Source: Deltaproteobacteria bacterium (GTDB taxonomy: Bacteria > Desulfobacterota > Desulfomonilia > UBA1062). Taken from it: DNA of 64,000 bases. Made by a program: the position numbers and the translations under genes. Below, one piece after another: positions 35,218 to 43,682 of this stretch; position 1 is the stretch's first letter, and each line of letters begins with the position of its first letter. Location: NCBI GenBank assembly GCA_018436855.1, contig JAHDKO010000015.1, positions 62,001-126,000 on the forward strand. Reading direction: 5' to 3'. Under the pieces are notes generated by a model. It did no database searches and was not told where the DNA came from. It was given only the letters and a program-made list of their open reading frames with translations.

Positions 35218-35364
35218 CTTTTTCTCCCGTATGGTCGTATTCCACCCGGCGAGGGCCTGATGCCGATGTATCTTAAGATGAATATGCTCCTGGACGAAGA
35301 TTCCCGGGGGGCGCGAGGTTCCCTTGCGAGAGCGCGCCGGTGGAGCATTTCCGTGATCGGGCAA

Positions 35365-36498
35365 TCACTGGAATCCCATGATCTCGTACATGCATTCGCC
35401 GGATATCATATCCTGCATCCCGCCCCGGGTGATGGTCCCTTCATAGTCCGCCATGATGCGGAAGTAGGTGGGCCGGGTCACGAATGTGCGGGCAATCCAC
35501 TGAACAACGGGGTTCAGATCTGATACCGTGAGCAGGTCCACATCTTCCACCAGGGCCTTGGAGTGTATCCGGATATCCGCCCTCACGTCCCCGTCGCTGA
35601 ATTCGATTCGAACCTGCCTGGGATAATGCCGCCGGAGCTCCGGGTGAGTCGCGAAGTCCCACTGACGCACCGTGGGGCTCCCCGACCCCACGATCACCTC
35701 CGATCCCCGCGCGATGTATAGCGGGCGGGAGTTGATGGAAGGGTCATAGTAATCCACGTCTGCATAGATGATCGTGTATTCACCGGCCAGGATGCGCCCC
35801 CAGATCCAGTTCCTGGTGATCTCGTTGAGCGGTTTCCTGCCCCAGTTGTGGTCGGCGTATCCCACTCCGGTCACGTTCCCGGTGATGCCGTTGGCGGTGA
35901 TGGTGCCCTCTATTCGGTTCCTGGCCTGGTGCACGACCCAGAAGAAGTCCAGGTGAGCCTCGTTCACGCCGTCACCTCCGCTGGGCCTCCACCCCGGTGC
36001 GACCGTGGTGAGGGTGAGCTCGGCACGGATATCCTCCATGTCCCACAGGACATGGTAGGTGCCGCTGTCCAGCCTTTTTACGAACCCTGCCGGACATTCC
36101 ACGCGCACATCCTCTGTGGATGTGCGCATGTCATCCTGATCGAGCGTCATGAGTCTTGTTTCCTTGGACCAGTCCTTCCCATAGAGTGAAAAGGCGACAC
36201 CTGGCTTGCCTGTGGTGAAGCTCGGGTCAAGAAATACACCCACGAAGGTCCGGCCGTCATCCAGGTGCCCGTCGAAATACCACCACTCGAAGGGTTGCTT
36301 TCCCTGAATCAGGTGCCGGGCGCGATCGCACGCCTCCGGGGGTTTCTTTCCCCAGTCGATGGGGTGTTCCGAGCGGCCCATCACCTCGCGGGGACGTTCC
36401 AGATGGGTGCAGGCCGGGAGTGTGAAGACCAGCCAGATTAGACACGCCGCCATGATACCGGGCCCACGGCGCCGGTGATAAGAAAAGATAGCCTGCAT
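35365..36498 (-). CDS. Lipoprotein of the AttH/CrtC-like (lipocalin-like hydratase) family
   Basis: The N-terminus is a lipoprotein signal with the lipobox LPAC near residue 30. The mature part begins with WGKKPPE and EWWYFDGHLDDGRTFVGVFL, the WWY signature of the AttH/CrtC (carotenoid 1,2-hydratase-like) fold of two lipocalin barrels. VGYADHNWGRKPLNE and WIWGRILAGEYTIIYADV are further landmarks. Function outside carotenoid synthesis is unclear in this family, and no carotenoid genes are near. ATG 36498 follows AAGGAGG at 6 bases. Confidence 0.78.
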   Translation of the reverse strand: MQAIFSYHRRRGPGIMAACLIWLVFTLPACTHLERPREVMGRSEHPIDWGKKPPEACDRARHLIQGKQPFEWWYFDGHLDDGRTFVGVFLDPSFTTGKPGVAFSLYGKDWSKETRLMTLDQDDMRTSTEDVRVECPAGFVKRLDSGTYHVLWDMEDIRAELTLTTVAPGWRPSGGDGVNEAHLDFFWVVHQARNRIEGTITANGITGNVTGVGYADHNWGRKPLNEITRNWIWGRILAGEYTIIYADVDYYDPSINSRPLYIARGSEVIVGSGSPTVRQWDFATHPELRRHYPRQVRIEFSDGDVRADIRIHSKALVEDVDLLTVSDLNPVVQWIARTFVTRPTYFRIMADYEGTITRGGMQDMISGECMYEIMGFQ

Positions 36499-36903
36499 GG
36501 ACTTCCTCCTTGTCATCAGGCAGTGAATCTTCCTTCTAAAGTCCATTAGTTGAAGTACTTTTACAGGGCGCGTCTGATTCCCGTTCAAGCTTGCTGCCTA
36601 GAAAGGGCCCAAGCCTTGCCGTTAAAGGTCCATACCATTGGTTTGCACATGCTGCGGGATGTGTGGCAAGTGATGGAATACTTTTGAATTCTTAAATAAT
36701 CCCGTTCCGGGAAAAAGCAAGCCCAACTGCAGGGCAGGGAACGTGTTCGACCGTTCTCCCCCTGCCATGCATGCACTCTCTGCAGGTGCTCAGCAGCCGG
36801 ACTTGACGATGAAAAAACTTGTTTCCGCAGCCATTCAGGGGTATTTTTAAAGATATATCATGAAATCTCGTACAGATTGACTGTGTGGAGGAGGTATACC
36901 GGT
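36499..36903. other. Intergenic region with a degenerate repeat copy
   Basis: The 405 bases between the lipoprotein and radC contain the partial repeat at 36604-36644. Otherwise they hold only weak open frames and AT-rich stretches. The radC ribosome site GGAGGAGG closes the region. Confidence 0.5.
36604..36644. repeat. Dispersed repeat, degenerate copy of the right half of the 48.8-kb element
   Basis: AGGGCCCAAGCCTTGCC, then GGTCCATACCATTGGTTT matches AGGGTCCAGGGCTTGCC, then GGTTCATACCATTGATTT at 48889-48927 with several substitutions. Confidence 0.45.
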
Positions 36904-37572
36904 GTGAAAAAAATATCTCAGATCCCCAAGTATGAGCGCCCCCGCGAAAAATTGCAGATGTTCGGCCCCCGGACACTGTCCGACTCGGAGCTCATGGCGG
37001 TTCTCCTGGGGAGCGGCTCGGCAAGACACGGCGTTCTGGAGTTGTCGGGAAGGGTCCTCCGCATGATCGATGAAAGCAGGGGGAGGCTGGAGCTCGACAA
37101 ACTGCTCGGCCTGGAGGGAATCGGACCGGCCAAGGCCGCCATTATCACGGCTGCGCTCGAATTCGGCAGGCGGCGCATCAGGCCCGAGGGGATGAAAGTC
37201 GTCGTGCCCACCCACGTGCTCCCCATCATCCAGCATTTCGCGGACCGGAAGCAGGAGCATCTTCTCTGCGTCTCGCTCAGCGGGGCGGGCGAGGTCATTG
37301 CCTGCCGGGTGGTCACCATCGGGCTGGTGGACAGGACCCAGGTGCACCCGCGCGAGGTCTTCGCAGACCCGATTATCGACAGGGCCTCGGCCGTCATCAT
37401 CGCGCACAACCACCCCATCGGGCCGCTCGAACCCAGCGACGAAGACAGGGAAATCACCAGAACCATCAGAGCGGCGGGGAAAACCCTGGGCATCTGGCTG
37501 CTGGACCATATCATATTCAACAAAAAAGGATACTACAGCTTCATGGAACACGACGAGATGGAGTCGCTCTGA
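36904..37572 (+). CDS. radC: RadC family JAB1/MPN-domain protein
   Basis: The 222-residue protein has an N-terminal helix-hairpin-helix part (PREKLQMFGPRTLSDSELMAVLLGSG, LEGIGPAKAAII). A JAMM metal site follows: HNHPIGPLEPSDED near residues 171-184. This is the usual RadC (UPF0758) layout. Despite its historical name, a role in DNA repair is not established. The GTG at 36904 follows GGAGGAGG by 8 bases, so the longer TTG-initiated frame is rejected. RadC copies of chromosomes are often near mobile DNA, but no such element is seen here. Confidence 0.92.
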   Translation: MKKISQIPKYERPREKLQMFGPRTLSDSELMAVLLGSGSARHGVLELSGRVLRMIDESRGRLELDKLLGLEGIGPAKAAIITAALEFGRRRIRPEGMKVVVPTHVLPIIQHFADRKQEHLLCVSLSGAGEVIACRVVTIGLVDRTQVHPREVFADPIIDRASAVIIAHNHPIGPLEPSDEDREITRTIRAAGKTLGIWLLDHIIFNKKGYYSFMEHDEMESL

Positions 37573-37765
37573 AATCAAGCGGTTCCATAAAAAGCCCCTC
37601 AAGCCATGAAAATCCACAGACGTGCTCACGTGCAGGGGCATGGTGAGAGAACGCATCATCGCCTTCTTTTGCATATTCTTAAACTTTTTCCTCAGAACTA
37701 TCGATAAGAAACCATAGTCATTTCTCTTATGACTGAAAAGGACTTCTGGTTGTGAGGGAAGCGGA

Positions 37766-38326
37766 ATGAACAATTATTCTTACCTGTTTCTCGCATTGAT
37801 ATGCAACCTGGCGTGCATGTCATCGGCGACACAGATCTCGGAAGACGGGAACTGCATCACCATCGCCAACGGCGGCTATGTGCTGACAGCCCAGGCAGTC
37901 GACAAGGTTGACCAGTCGTATATGCTCGTGGCATGGGACAGTTCGGAGAGCGACGGTTTCGCCGACGCAGCAGTACTGTGCATCCCGCTCGATCAGGCCG
38001 ATGCCCTTGGGAGGCAATACGGTGATTTCACGCAAAGCAAGAACCCCGGTATGCGCGAGGCCCTGAAAAACGCCATAGATATCCGGCTGATCACAACCGA
38101 CGCATCCTGCAGAAAGGCCCTCAAGAAGATGCGGGATACCTGCGCCGGCCTGGACAATCCCGTGTTCCGGGTGGGGGGCCGGGATATCCGAATCGGCCAG
38201 GCCACCTACCGGGGCGTCCCAACGCCGTTCGGCAACCCGCCTGCAACCGTGATTCTGGCAGACACCATCGAACTCGAGCAGACAAGGTATTCATCGAGAG
38301 AGGTAGCTCTGAAAACCGACCGCTAG
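37766..38326 (+). CDS. Secreted hypothetical protein
   Basis: The 186-residue product begins with a signal-like segment (MNNYSYLFLALICNLACMSSA), in which CNLAC could be a lipobox-like site. The mature part has four to five cysteines (CITI, CIPLD, CRKAL, CAGLD) that may form disulfides. No family was recognised. It has no operon neighbour. The ATG follows GGAAGCGG. Confidence 0.5.
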   Translation: MNNYSYLFLALICNLACMSSATQISEDGNCITIANGGYVLTAQAVDKVDQSYMLVAWDSSESDGFADAAVLCIPLDQADALGRQYGDFTQSKNPGMREALKNAIDIRLITTDASCRKALKKMRDTCAGLDNPVFRVGGRDIRIGQATYRGVPTPFGNPPATVILADTIELEQTRYSSREVALKTDR

Positions 38327-38752
38327 GGCAGCTCATTCCGGAAACACTTCATTCCATATCACGGCCGAGACACCGGCCTGAGGTGAAACACGCCGGCTTC
38401 ATTCAGGAGTTATTCCGTGTCTTTCTCTGTAAAACTCGTCTCGGACAAAGGACGACCATCTCATAAAAGAAGCTATAATCCTCAGGCAAATGCTATATAG
38501 CCGGCAACACTGCAATATGGCAACAAGGCATTATGCGCCTTTTCCTGTTACAGAAAGGCATATCACCATCCCAAGAAACCATGATTTTTTGCATCAGCCA
38601 TCAGGGTATCGTAAACAGGAGCAGTCACGGTATCGGGGAAGCGTCTGATACGGCCTCGATGGACTTCCATAAGGCAAGCGGATGAGCCGGTCCTCAAACT
38701 AGGGGAGTGTCCGAAGACTGCCTGATGCGCACCTTTGTTTTCCACTGGAGTA
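38327..38752. other. Intergenic region, no supported gene
   Basis: The 426 bases are AT-rich around 38460-38560. A 60-codon minus-strand frame (38563-38745) was considered but lacks a ribosome site and a recognisable family. Confidence 0.4.
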
Positions 38753-39127
38753 CTATGGCATCATGATCTTGCTGCCCGGCGGAGTGCCGGGAACCACGAT
38801 ACGGGATTCCGACTGGCGCTGTGCCTCTTTCATCTCCTCCACGAGTTCTTCGAACGCCTTCTTCACCGCCTCGGGGAAGAGGTCCATCGCCTGCTTGAGA
38901 GATTTGGCCTCGATCTCGAACTGGAGGGGGAGCGCCCCTCCCGGGGTCATCATCTGCGTGTGGCCGAAGTAGAGAATATTGCGCCTGCCGTCCCGCTGAC
39001 CATCGGGAAGCACCGGGGTGAGCTGGCGAATGGTGGCGAACTTCATATCGGTGAATACCTCTTCGCGGTAGAGGTTTTTCTGATCCACCTTGAGGTCGCT
39101 CATCTTGGCAAGGTCGGGGTTGTTCAT
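38753..39127 (-). CDS. Conserved-looking hypothetical protein
   Basis: The 124-residue protein is cytoplasmic by appearance, with no signal or membrane segment. It has a beta-rich first half (VFTDMKFATIRQLTPVLPDGQ, NILYFGHTQM) and a C-terminal helix rich in charge (LFPEAVKKAFEELVEEMKEA). The codon pattern is that of a real gene and GGAGAGAAG precedes the ATG. The family is not recognised; it may belong to a group of small proteins found in related anaerobes. Confidence 0.6.
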   Translation of the reverse strand: MNNPDLAKMSDLKVDQKNLYREEVFTDMKFATIRQLTPVLPDGQRDGRRNILYFGHTQMMTPGGALPLQFEIEAKSLKQAMDLFPEAVKKAFEELVEEMKEAQRQSESRIVVPGTPPGSKIMMP

Positions 39128-39466
39128 CTTCTCTCTCCTTTTCCCCTTTCTGTAAGGATAAATAGATGATTGTCAAGGCAATTCTCCTGGGAGAGCGCCT
39201 CCTGAACCCTTCCTGTCGAAATCCGGGTGGAATGCCCCGCCGTTAACCGGGGCTAAGGGGCCGGTAAGTGCCGGAAGAGTGCCGGAATCAATCAATTATT
39301 CCAGGCAGACTTCCCCTTGATGAGGGCAAGGGCAGAGGTATTCTTATCCTTAAAAGCAGAAGCGGCGCAATCGGACGGCTTGAGAACACCGGCCTTTCCC
39401 TCGTCTGCCGCGCGCCGTGCATCGGGATGGCTGACTTATATCGGCCGTAATGGAGCCAGGTGGCGG
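39128..39466. other. Intergenic region, no gene seen
   Basis: The 339 bases contain two GTGCCGGAA direct repeats near 39267-39284 and otherwise no structure worth naming. Confidence 0.4.
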
Positions 39467-39898
39467 ATGGAAGAAAAGGCTATGAAACCCGGGCTCAAGT
39501 CGATGATGGATTTCCGTCTCGTCGATGCCCTGCTGGGCCGCTGTTCGAGGCGGTTCTTTATGGGGGCCGAGATACCGGACTGCGTGTTCTCCTACCGGTC
39601 GAGTCAACGGATCACCCCTTTGTCCGAGCTGGAAAAGCGGCTCGTTGCGGCGGCCTGCGGCGCGCGCTCAGGTTGGAATCACCTCATCTGTCGTGCCGCC
39701 CGGTATGCCCGGCATCTCTCGAATTACACAGGATCCGCTGAGGGCAGCCTTCGGCAGATTTCCGGCAACCGCACCCTCGATTTTGTCGTTACATGCCTGC
39801 AGGCACAGCATCTGGACGCAGAGTTCTACGACAGATTCCACAAGCCCGGATCATACCTGAAGACCCATGCAGAGCACATGGAGCGGTGGCACTCTTGA
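39467..39898 (+). CDS. Hypothetical protein, possibly an internally deleted remnant
   Basis: The 143-residue frame has a well-behaved first part (MMDFRLVDALLGRCSRRFFMGAEIP, then SELEKRLVAAACGARSGWNHLI) and a well-behaved last part (DAEFYDRFHKPGSYLKTHAEHMERWHS). The connection between them, around HLSNYTGSAEGSLRQISGN, is short. This gives the impression of a longer protein that has lost its middle, but no family could be named. ATG 39467 follows AGGTGG; ATG 39482 is the alternative. The OsmC gene follows after 27 bases. Confidence 0.45.
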   Translation: MEEKAMKPGLKSMMDFRLVDALLGRCSRRFFMGAEIPDCVFSYRSSQRITPLSELEKRLVAAACGARSGWNHLICRAARYARHLSNYTGSAEGSLRQISGNRTLDFVVTCLQAQHLDAEFYDRFHKPGSYLKTHAEHMERWHS

Positions 39899-39925
39899 AG
39901 GCCCCGGGACGAAAGGAGAGAAAAA

Positions 39926-40483
39926 ATGACTGAAGAACATAGTGTCAACGGTATGAGCGTAACCCAATTGCTCGACACCATCGATCAGATTCGCGAAAAT
40001 CCCGAGATCGCCAAGTTCAGGTTCCGGGCGACCAACCAGTGGGTGGACGGCACCCACTGCCAGGGGACTGTCCAGCATTTCTACGGCGCGCTCGAGGAAG
40101 ACACCCAGCGCCCTCCCCAGACCTATGACATGGATGAACCCCCGGTGCTCATGGGGCACAACAACGGGCGAAACCCGGTCGAGTTTCTTCTCGTCGCCCT
40201 CTCCGGGTGTCTCACCACCACCCTGGTGGCCTATGCCTCTGCGAAAGGGCTGAATCTCAAGGGCGTTCAGTCCTGGTACGAGGGAGATATCGATCTCAGG
40301 GGTTTTCTCGGGATATCGGACGAGGTAAGGGCAGGGTATCAGCAGATACGCGTAGGTTTCAAGATAGATGCGGACATATCGGACGAACAGAAGCAGGAGC
40401 TGGTTCAGCTCGCTCAGCAACACTCGCCGGTCTTTAACACCATCTCCCGGTCGTCGCCCGTATCGGTGCACCTGGAAAGATAG
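39926..40483 (+). CDS. OsmC family protein
   Basis: The protein has the OsmC fold with the peroxidatic cysteine in ALSGCLTTTL near residue 93, preceded by PPVLMGHNNGRNPVEFLL. The second cysteine of classical OsmC is replaced: the expected CPV region reads HSPVFNTISR. That is usual for the YhfA/SPVF subgroup and implies a different thiol chemistry. A 35-residue N-terminal helix precedes the core. AAAGGAGAG is 7 bases before the ATG. Confidence 0.88.
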   Translation: MTEEHSVNGMSVTQLLDTIDQIRENPEIAKFRFRATNQWVDGTHCQGTVQHFYGALEEDTQRPPQTYDMDEPPVLMGHNNGRNPVEFLLVALSGCLTTTLVAYASAKGLNLKGVQSWYEGDIDLRGFLGISDEVRAGYQQIRVGFKIDADISDEQKQELVQLAQQHSPVFNTISRSSPVSVHLER

Positions 40484-40746
40484 CGGCTCGGCCTTGCCCG
40501 ATGCGTTCGTTCCCGTTGATCCCCGTTTCATCAGAGCGGCCGGCAAGGCGAGACTGTCCGGGATTCAGGTGGTGCAGTCCAAGTGCATCATGCGTCGGCA
40601 CCACACGGCTGCGTGATTGTTTTAAGGGGTGATGTGAAACAGGATCCCGCTTGCTCCGACAAGAAACAGCGGTGTGAACGGTGAAAAGAAAAAAAAGTGC
40701 CCGTCAGTGAAGAGGGCACAATCTTTCTCATGCATGATTACATAAT

Positions 40747-40822
40747 TGGTGGAGCCGAAGGGAATCGAACCCTCGACCTCATGAATGCCATTCATGCGCT
40801 CTCCCAACTGAGCTACGGCCCC
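40747..40822 (-). tRNA. tRNA-Ala (anticodon GGC)
   Basis: The minus-strand cloverleaf has acceptor GGGGCCG/CGGCTCC, including the G3-U70 pair that marks alanine tRNAs. The D-arm is AGCTCAGTTGGGAGAGC, the anticodon arm CATGA-ATGGCAT-TCATG, and the T-arm carries GGTTCGATTCC. CCA is encoded. The length is 76 bases. Confidence 0.95.
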
Positions 40823-40946
40823 ATGCAACGTTGATCAGCTATCATAACCTCTCGGGTGGAGTCAAGGTCAATGAAGCATCCTCAGATGAAAGCGCAAGGA
40901 TTCCCGCAGGATCGATATTGTTCCTCTGCCTTTTTCATCCTCGCTC

Positions 40947-40976
40947 CTTCCCTCCTTCCCTTGGGAAGGAGGGAAG
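40947..40976. repeat. Perfect 14-bp inverted repeat
   Basis: CTTCCCTCCTTCCC at 40947-40960 and GGGAAGGAGGGAAG at 40963-40976 are exact complements separated by TT. The polypurine/polypyrimidine arms could form a hairpin or an unusual DNA structure. No T-run follows, so terminator function is uncertain. Confidence 0.75.
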
Positions 40977-41193
40977 TAATGGGTTTCTTCTCCTGAGAAC
41001 GATCATCGGGAAGATTCATGTTGCCGGGAATAAGGTGCGAATATGAGTTATATTTTTATGATATCACAGAGAGACGGATCATGATAGTATCGGCAGAGGA
41101 TCGTAAGGGAAAACAGACAGGGATATCCTCGCCCCGGTTTGCACGTGTGCCTGCGAACAGGTGGACAATGTCATCTCTCCCTGCAAGAAAATC

Positions 41194-41269
41194 ATATGCA
41201 ATATGGCTGGCAATAAAGCAATACAAAATATATGCAACATTACTTGCGGTATTGACATAAAATATGCAA
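41194..41269 (+). promoter_or_regulatory. Three ATATGCAA iterons overlapping a TTGACA promoter
   Basis: ATATGCAA occurs at 41194-41201, 41230-41237 and 41262-41269. TTGACA lies at 41252-41257, so the third copy is between the -35 and the expected -10 (near 41275-41281). The arrangement suits an operator for the ribbon-helix-helix protein encoded immediately downstream. Confidence 0.5.
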
Positions 41270-41288
41270 GCATGATAGAGATCATGTT

Positions 41289-41486
41289 ATGGCAAAAAAG
41301 GTCGCGTTCAATACCCGGGTGAGTGAACCGATTCTCAATGAATTCAGGGCCCTGTCGGTCCTCCTGGATCGCAATCTCAACGATTTTTTCGAAGAGGCGA
41401 TGGTCGATCTCATCCGCAAGTATGATCAGGATAATCTCATTGTCGAGCTGAGAAAGCTCAAGGCCAAGGCCCAGAAGAGAATGTAG
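41289..41486 (+). CDS. Small ribbon-helix-helix-like protein
   Basis: The 65-residue protein begins with a short beta-strand-like KKVAFNTRVSEPILNEF. Two helices follow (ALSVLLDRNLNDFFEEAMVDLIRKY), as in MetJ/Arc/CopG-type DNA-binding proteins and antitoxins. A basic tail (LRKLKAKAQKRM) ends it. No toxin gene follows. No ribosome site precedes the ATG and the promoter is very close, so the mRNA may be nearly leaderless. Function as autorepressor or orphan antitoxin is inferred. Confidence 0.6.
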   Translation: MAKKVAFNTRVSEPILNEFRALSVLLDRNLNDFFEEAMVDLIRKYDQDNLIVELRKLKAKAQKRM

Positions 41487-41852
41487 CCGGATGCCGGCGA
41501 GCCGGAAACCATGCCTGCCGGGGCAGTGCGGGGGGTCTCGGGTTTGCTGCCTGCGTGTTCCCCTTCCTTTCTCTCACCCGTTCGGTTCCCTTTTGGGGCT
41601 GCTGTAATGCTCGAACAGGGCAATGATTCCTGAACCGATGAGGACGAAGAGGCCGGCCGGACACAACCGCAACATGAGGATGATCATCGCACCGATGCCG
41701 CTGCATGATCGCATACATGCCCGATGATGCCGACCACAGGATCCCCGGTATGCCGAACGACCGAAAGATCCGGGCGCCAGGTGGACATCGTTCGCAGAAA
41801 AGGCCGTTTCCGTGAACGGTGCCGGGACATGGCCCGCCCTGGTGAGGTGCCT
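41487..41852. other. Mostly non-coding region between the RHH gene and the MoaE-like gene
   Basis: These 366 bases hold one short hydrophobic frame on the minus strand, listed separately, and nothing else that could be supported. Confidence 0.4.
41574..41714 (-). CDS. Possible small single-pass membrane protein
   Basis: The 46-codon frame has a continuous hydrophobic stretch (GAMIILMLRLCPAG, then LFVLIGSGIIALFEHY) and a polar end. It resembles a small membrane protein downstream of the MoaE-like gene, but the ribosome site is poor and no relative is recognised. Chance is a serious alternative. Confidence 0.25.
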   Translation of the reverse strand: MRSCSGIGAMIILMLRLCPAGLFVLIGSGIIALFEHYSSPKREPNG

Positions 41853-42206
41853 TTACGGATGCTCGCGCTTGCGCGTTCCCTGGGCCTTGATGCTGTTGAG
41901 GGTGTCGGAGAGCACCGGTATCACGTGCTCGCGGATGTCGCCTGCAACCACGATGGTTAGAAGATCATCGCCGACCTCGAGCCTGCCCTCGTTCACCTCC
42001 ACGAGGATATCGACGATGCCGGGACGCTTCTTCTGTTCGTCAACGATTCCCTGGATGGTCTCGCGGTCCGCGGCGACATCGACCGCGCTCACCGGCGTGC
42101 CGTCTCTGGAGGTCCCCCTCACCACACCGTTGTGGCACAGGATCATCCCCACCCTGTGATAGTCTTCTCGCTGCTTGATCCTGTCGATCAGAGCGTTCAG
42201 GTCCAT
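41853..42206 (-). CDS. MoaE-like molybdopterin synthase large-subunit family protein
   Basis: The 117-residue protein matches the MoaE pattern in short form: GMILCHNGVVRGTSRDG near residue 20, then VNEGRLEVGDDLLTIVVAGDIREHV, and NSIKAQGTRKRE, whose two lysines correspond roughly to the catalytic pair of MoaE. The spacing between these lysines is one residue shorter than in E. coli MoaE. No moaD, moaA or moaC is adjacent, so the role in cofactor synthesis is uncertain. Confidence 0.65.
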   Translation of the reverse strand: MDLNALIDRIKQREDYHRVGMILCHNGVVRGTSRDGTPVSAVDVAADRETIQGIVDEQKKRPGIVDILVEVNEGRLEVGDDLLTIVVAGDIREHVIPVLSDTLNSIKAQGTRKREHP

Positions 42207-42415
42207 GACTCACTCCTTACGGATTGTTTTCCTATCTGGATATGATCTTTCCGTGGCACGTGTCAAGCAGCGGTGGCTCTCTCCTTTGAGCCCCAAGGCG
42301 GAGAGGCCGGTACTGGAGGCTTGAAATGATAAGGGTTCGGGTATAGTAAGAATAAATGGTTCGTTTGACGGACCTCGGGTCTGTTCGTGGACGCCCTGAA
42401 GAGGAGGTGGCCGGC

Positions 42416-42964
42416 GTGAAAGAGCTACGGATAAAAAAAGCCAGACTGCAGTTCGCGGTGGGGGATATTACGGCACAGGATACCGATGCCGTGGTCAATG
42501 CCGCCAACAGCAGGCTTGCGCCCGGCGGCGGCGTTGCAGGCGCCATTCACCGGGCTGCCGGAGAAGGCCTGTGGGAGGAATGCTCCACGCTCGGCGGGTG
42601 CAGGACGGGCGAGGCAAAGATCACCGGAGCTCACCGTCTTCCGAACCGGTATGTCATCCATACCGTGGGCCCGGTATACAGCGGGTCGCCGGACGACCCG
42701 AAGCTCTTGCGGTCGTGCTACCTCAGCTCGCTCAAGGTCGCCGACGACCACGGCGTGAAGTCGATCGCCTTTCCCGCCCTGAGCACCGGCATATTCGGCT
42801 ACCCTGTCCGCGATGCGGCACGGGTAGCCATTCTGGCGCTGAGCGACTACCTCTCGGGTGATACGGGCATCGAGCTCGTTCGCATGGTACTCTATGATCA
42901 GAAATCATACGATTCCCATGTGGAGGTCCTGGAAACACTCGAGCGCGAAGGGAAGCTGGCTTGA
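42416..42964 (+). CDS. Macrodomain protein (ADP-ribose/O-acetyl-ADP-ribose hydrolase-like)
   Basis: This 182-residue macrodomain contains VGDITAQDTDAVVNAAN near the start, LAPGGGVAGAIHRAAG, the TGEAKITGAHRLP segment, HTVGPVY and the phosphate loop ALSTGIFGYPVRDAA. These match the YmdB/MacroD-type catalytic macrodomains, which remove ADP-ribose from proteins or acetyl from O-acetyl-ADP-ribose. GTG 42416 follows GGAGG by 8 bases and is preferred to an ATG at 42356. kdsB begins one base after its stop, so it is linked to the Kdo genes in one transcript. Confidence 0.92.
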   Translation: MKELRIKKARLQFAVGDITAQDTDAVVNAANSRLAPGGGVAGAIHRAAGEGLWEECSTLGGCRTGEAKITGAHRLPNRYVIHTVGPVYSGSPDDPKLLRSCYLSSLKVADDHGVKSIAFPALSTGIFGYPVRDAARVAILALSDYLSGDTGIELVRMVLYDQKSYDSHVEVLETLEREGKLA

Positions 42965-42965
42965 G

Positions 42966-43682
42966 ATGAGGGTTGTCGCCGTTATCCCAGCCCGGTATGA
43001 GTCATCCCGTTTTCCGGGCAAGCCCCTGACCGACGTCAAGGGCAAGACCATGATCCGGCGGATTTTCGAGCAGGTGAGCGCGTGCCCGGATATCGACGAA
43101 GTGCTCGTGGCCACCGACGACGTGCGCATCTTCGAGGAGGCGCGGTCTTTCGCCGCTGAGGTTGTCATGACGAGCCCCGATTGCAGGTCCGGCACCGACC
43201 GGGTGGCCCAGGCCGTAAGGGGCCTGTCCGCAGATGCCGTGATCAATGTGCAGGGAGATCAGGTGGTGCTCGATACGGTCGCGCTCTCGGAGGTTTCCCG
43301 GGAGCTCAGGCAGGGGCTCCCCATGGTAACGGTGGCCGCAAGGGCGCAACCCGAAGAGTACCGCGATCCCAACTGCGTCAAGGTCGTCTGCGATCTGAAG
43401 GGCTACGCCCTCTATTTCTCCCGGGCGCCCATACCCTTTGAGAGACCGGGTGCCGGCTTCGAGCCCTGGAAGCACATCGGCATATACGGGTTCGGCAGGG
43501 AAACGCTTCAGCGCTTTACCTCGCTCGCTCCCACGCCGCTGGAGCTCGCGGAGTCGCTCGAACAGCTCAGGGCGATGGAGAACGGCATACCCATCAAGGT
43601 GATCTTCGCTTCAGGTGAATTTCTGGAGATCAACACCCCCCAGGACAAAGAAAGGATTTTGCGAACGTGGGACTCGTTCTGA
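42966..43682 (+). CDS. kdsB: 3-deoxy-manno-octulosonate cytidylyltransferase
   Basis: The 238-residue CMP-Kdo synthetase starts VVAVIPARYESSRFPGKPL, the family signature. It also contains MTSPDCRSGTDRVAQ, VINVQGDQ near residue 95, YFSRAPIP, KHIGIYGF and the C-terminal INTPQD. It activates Kdo for lipopolysaccharide synthesis in the cytoplasm. The reading frame overlaps the start of waaA by 16 bases. Confidence 0.95.
   Translation: MRVVAVIPARYESSRFPGKPLTDVKGKTMIRRIFEQVSACPDIDEVLVATDDVRIFEEARSFAAEVVMTSPDCRSGTDRVAQAVRGLSADAVINVQGDQVVLDTVALSEVSRELRQGLPMVTVAARAQPEEYRDPNCVKVVCDLKGYALYFSRAPIPFERPGAGFEPWKHIGIYGFGRETLQRFTSLAPTPLELAESLEQLRAMENGIPIKVIFASGEFLEINTPQDKERILRTWDSF

Larger units (their letters stand above)
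40823..41288. other. Intergenic region with a long hairpin and three iterons
   Basis: The 466 bases hold the GA/CT hairpin at 40947-40976 and the three ATATGCAA repeats upstream of the small regulator. Open frames crossing it do not look coding. Confidence 0.5.

Noticed and set aside
38563-38745. 60-codon minus-strand frame ending in DAKNHGFLGW
   Set aside because: No ribosome site, no family and AT-rich surroundings; kept out of the gene list.
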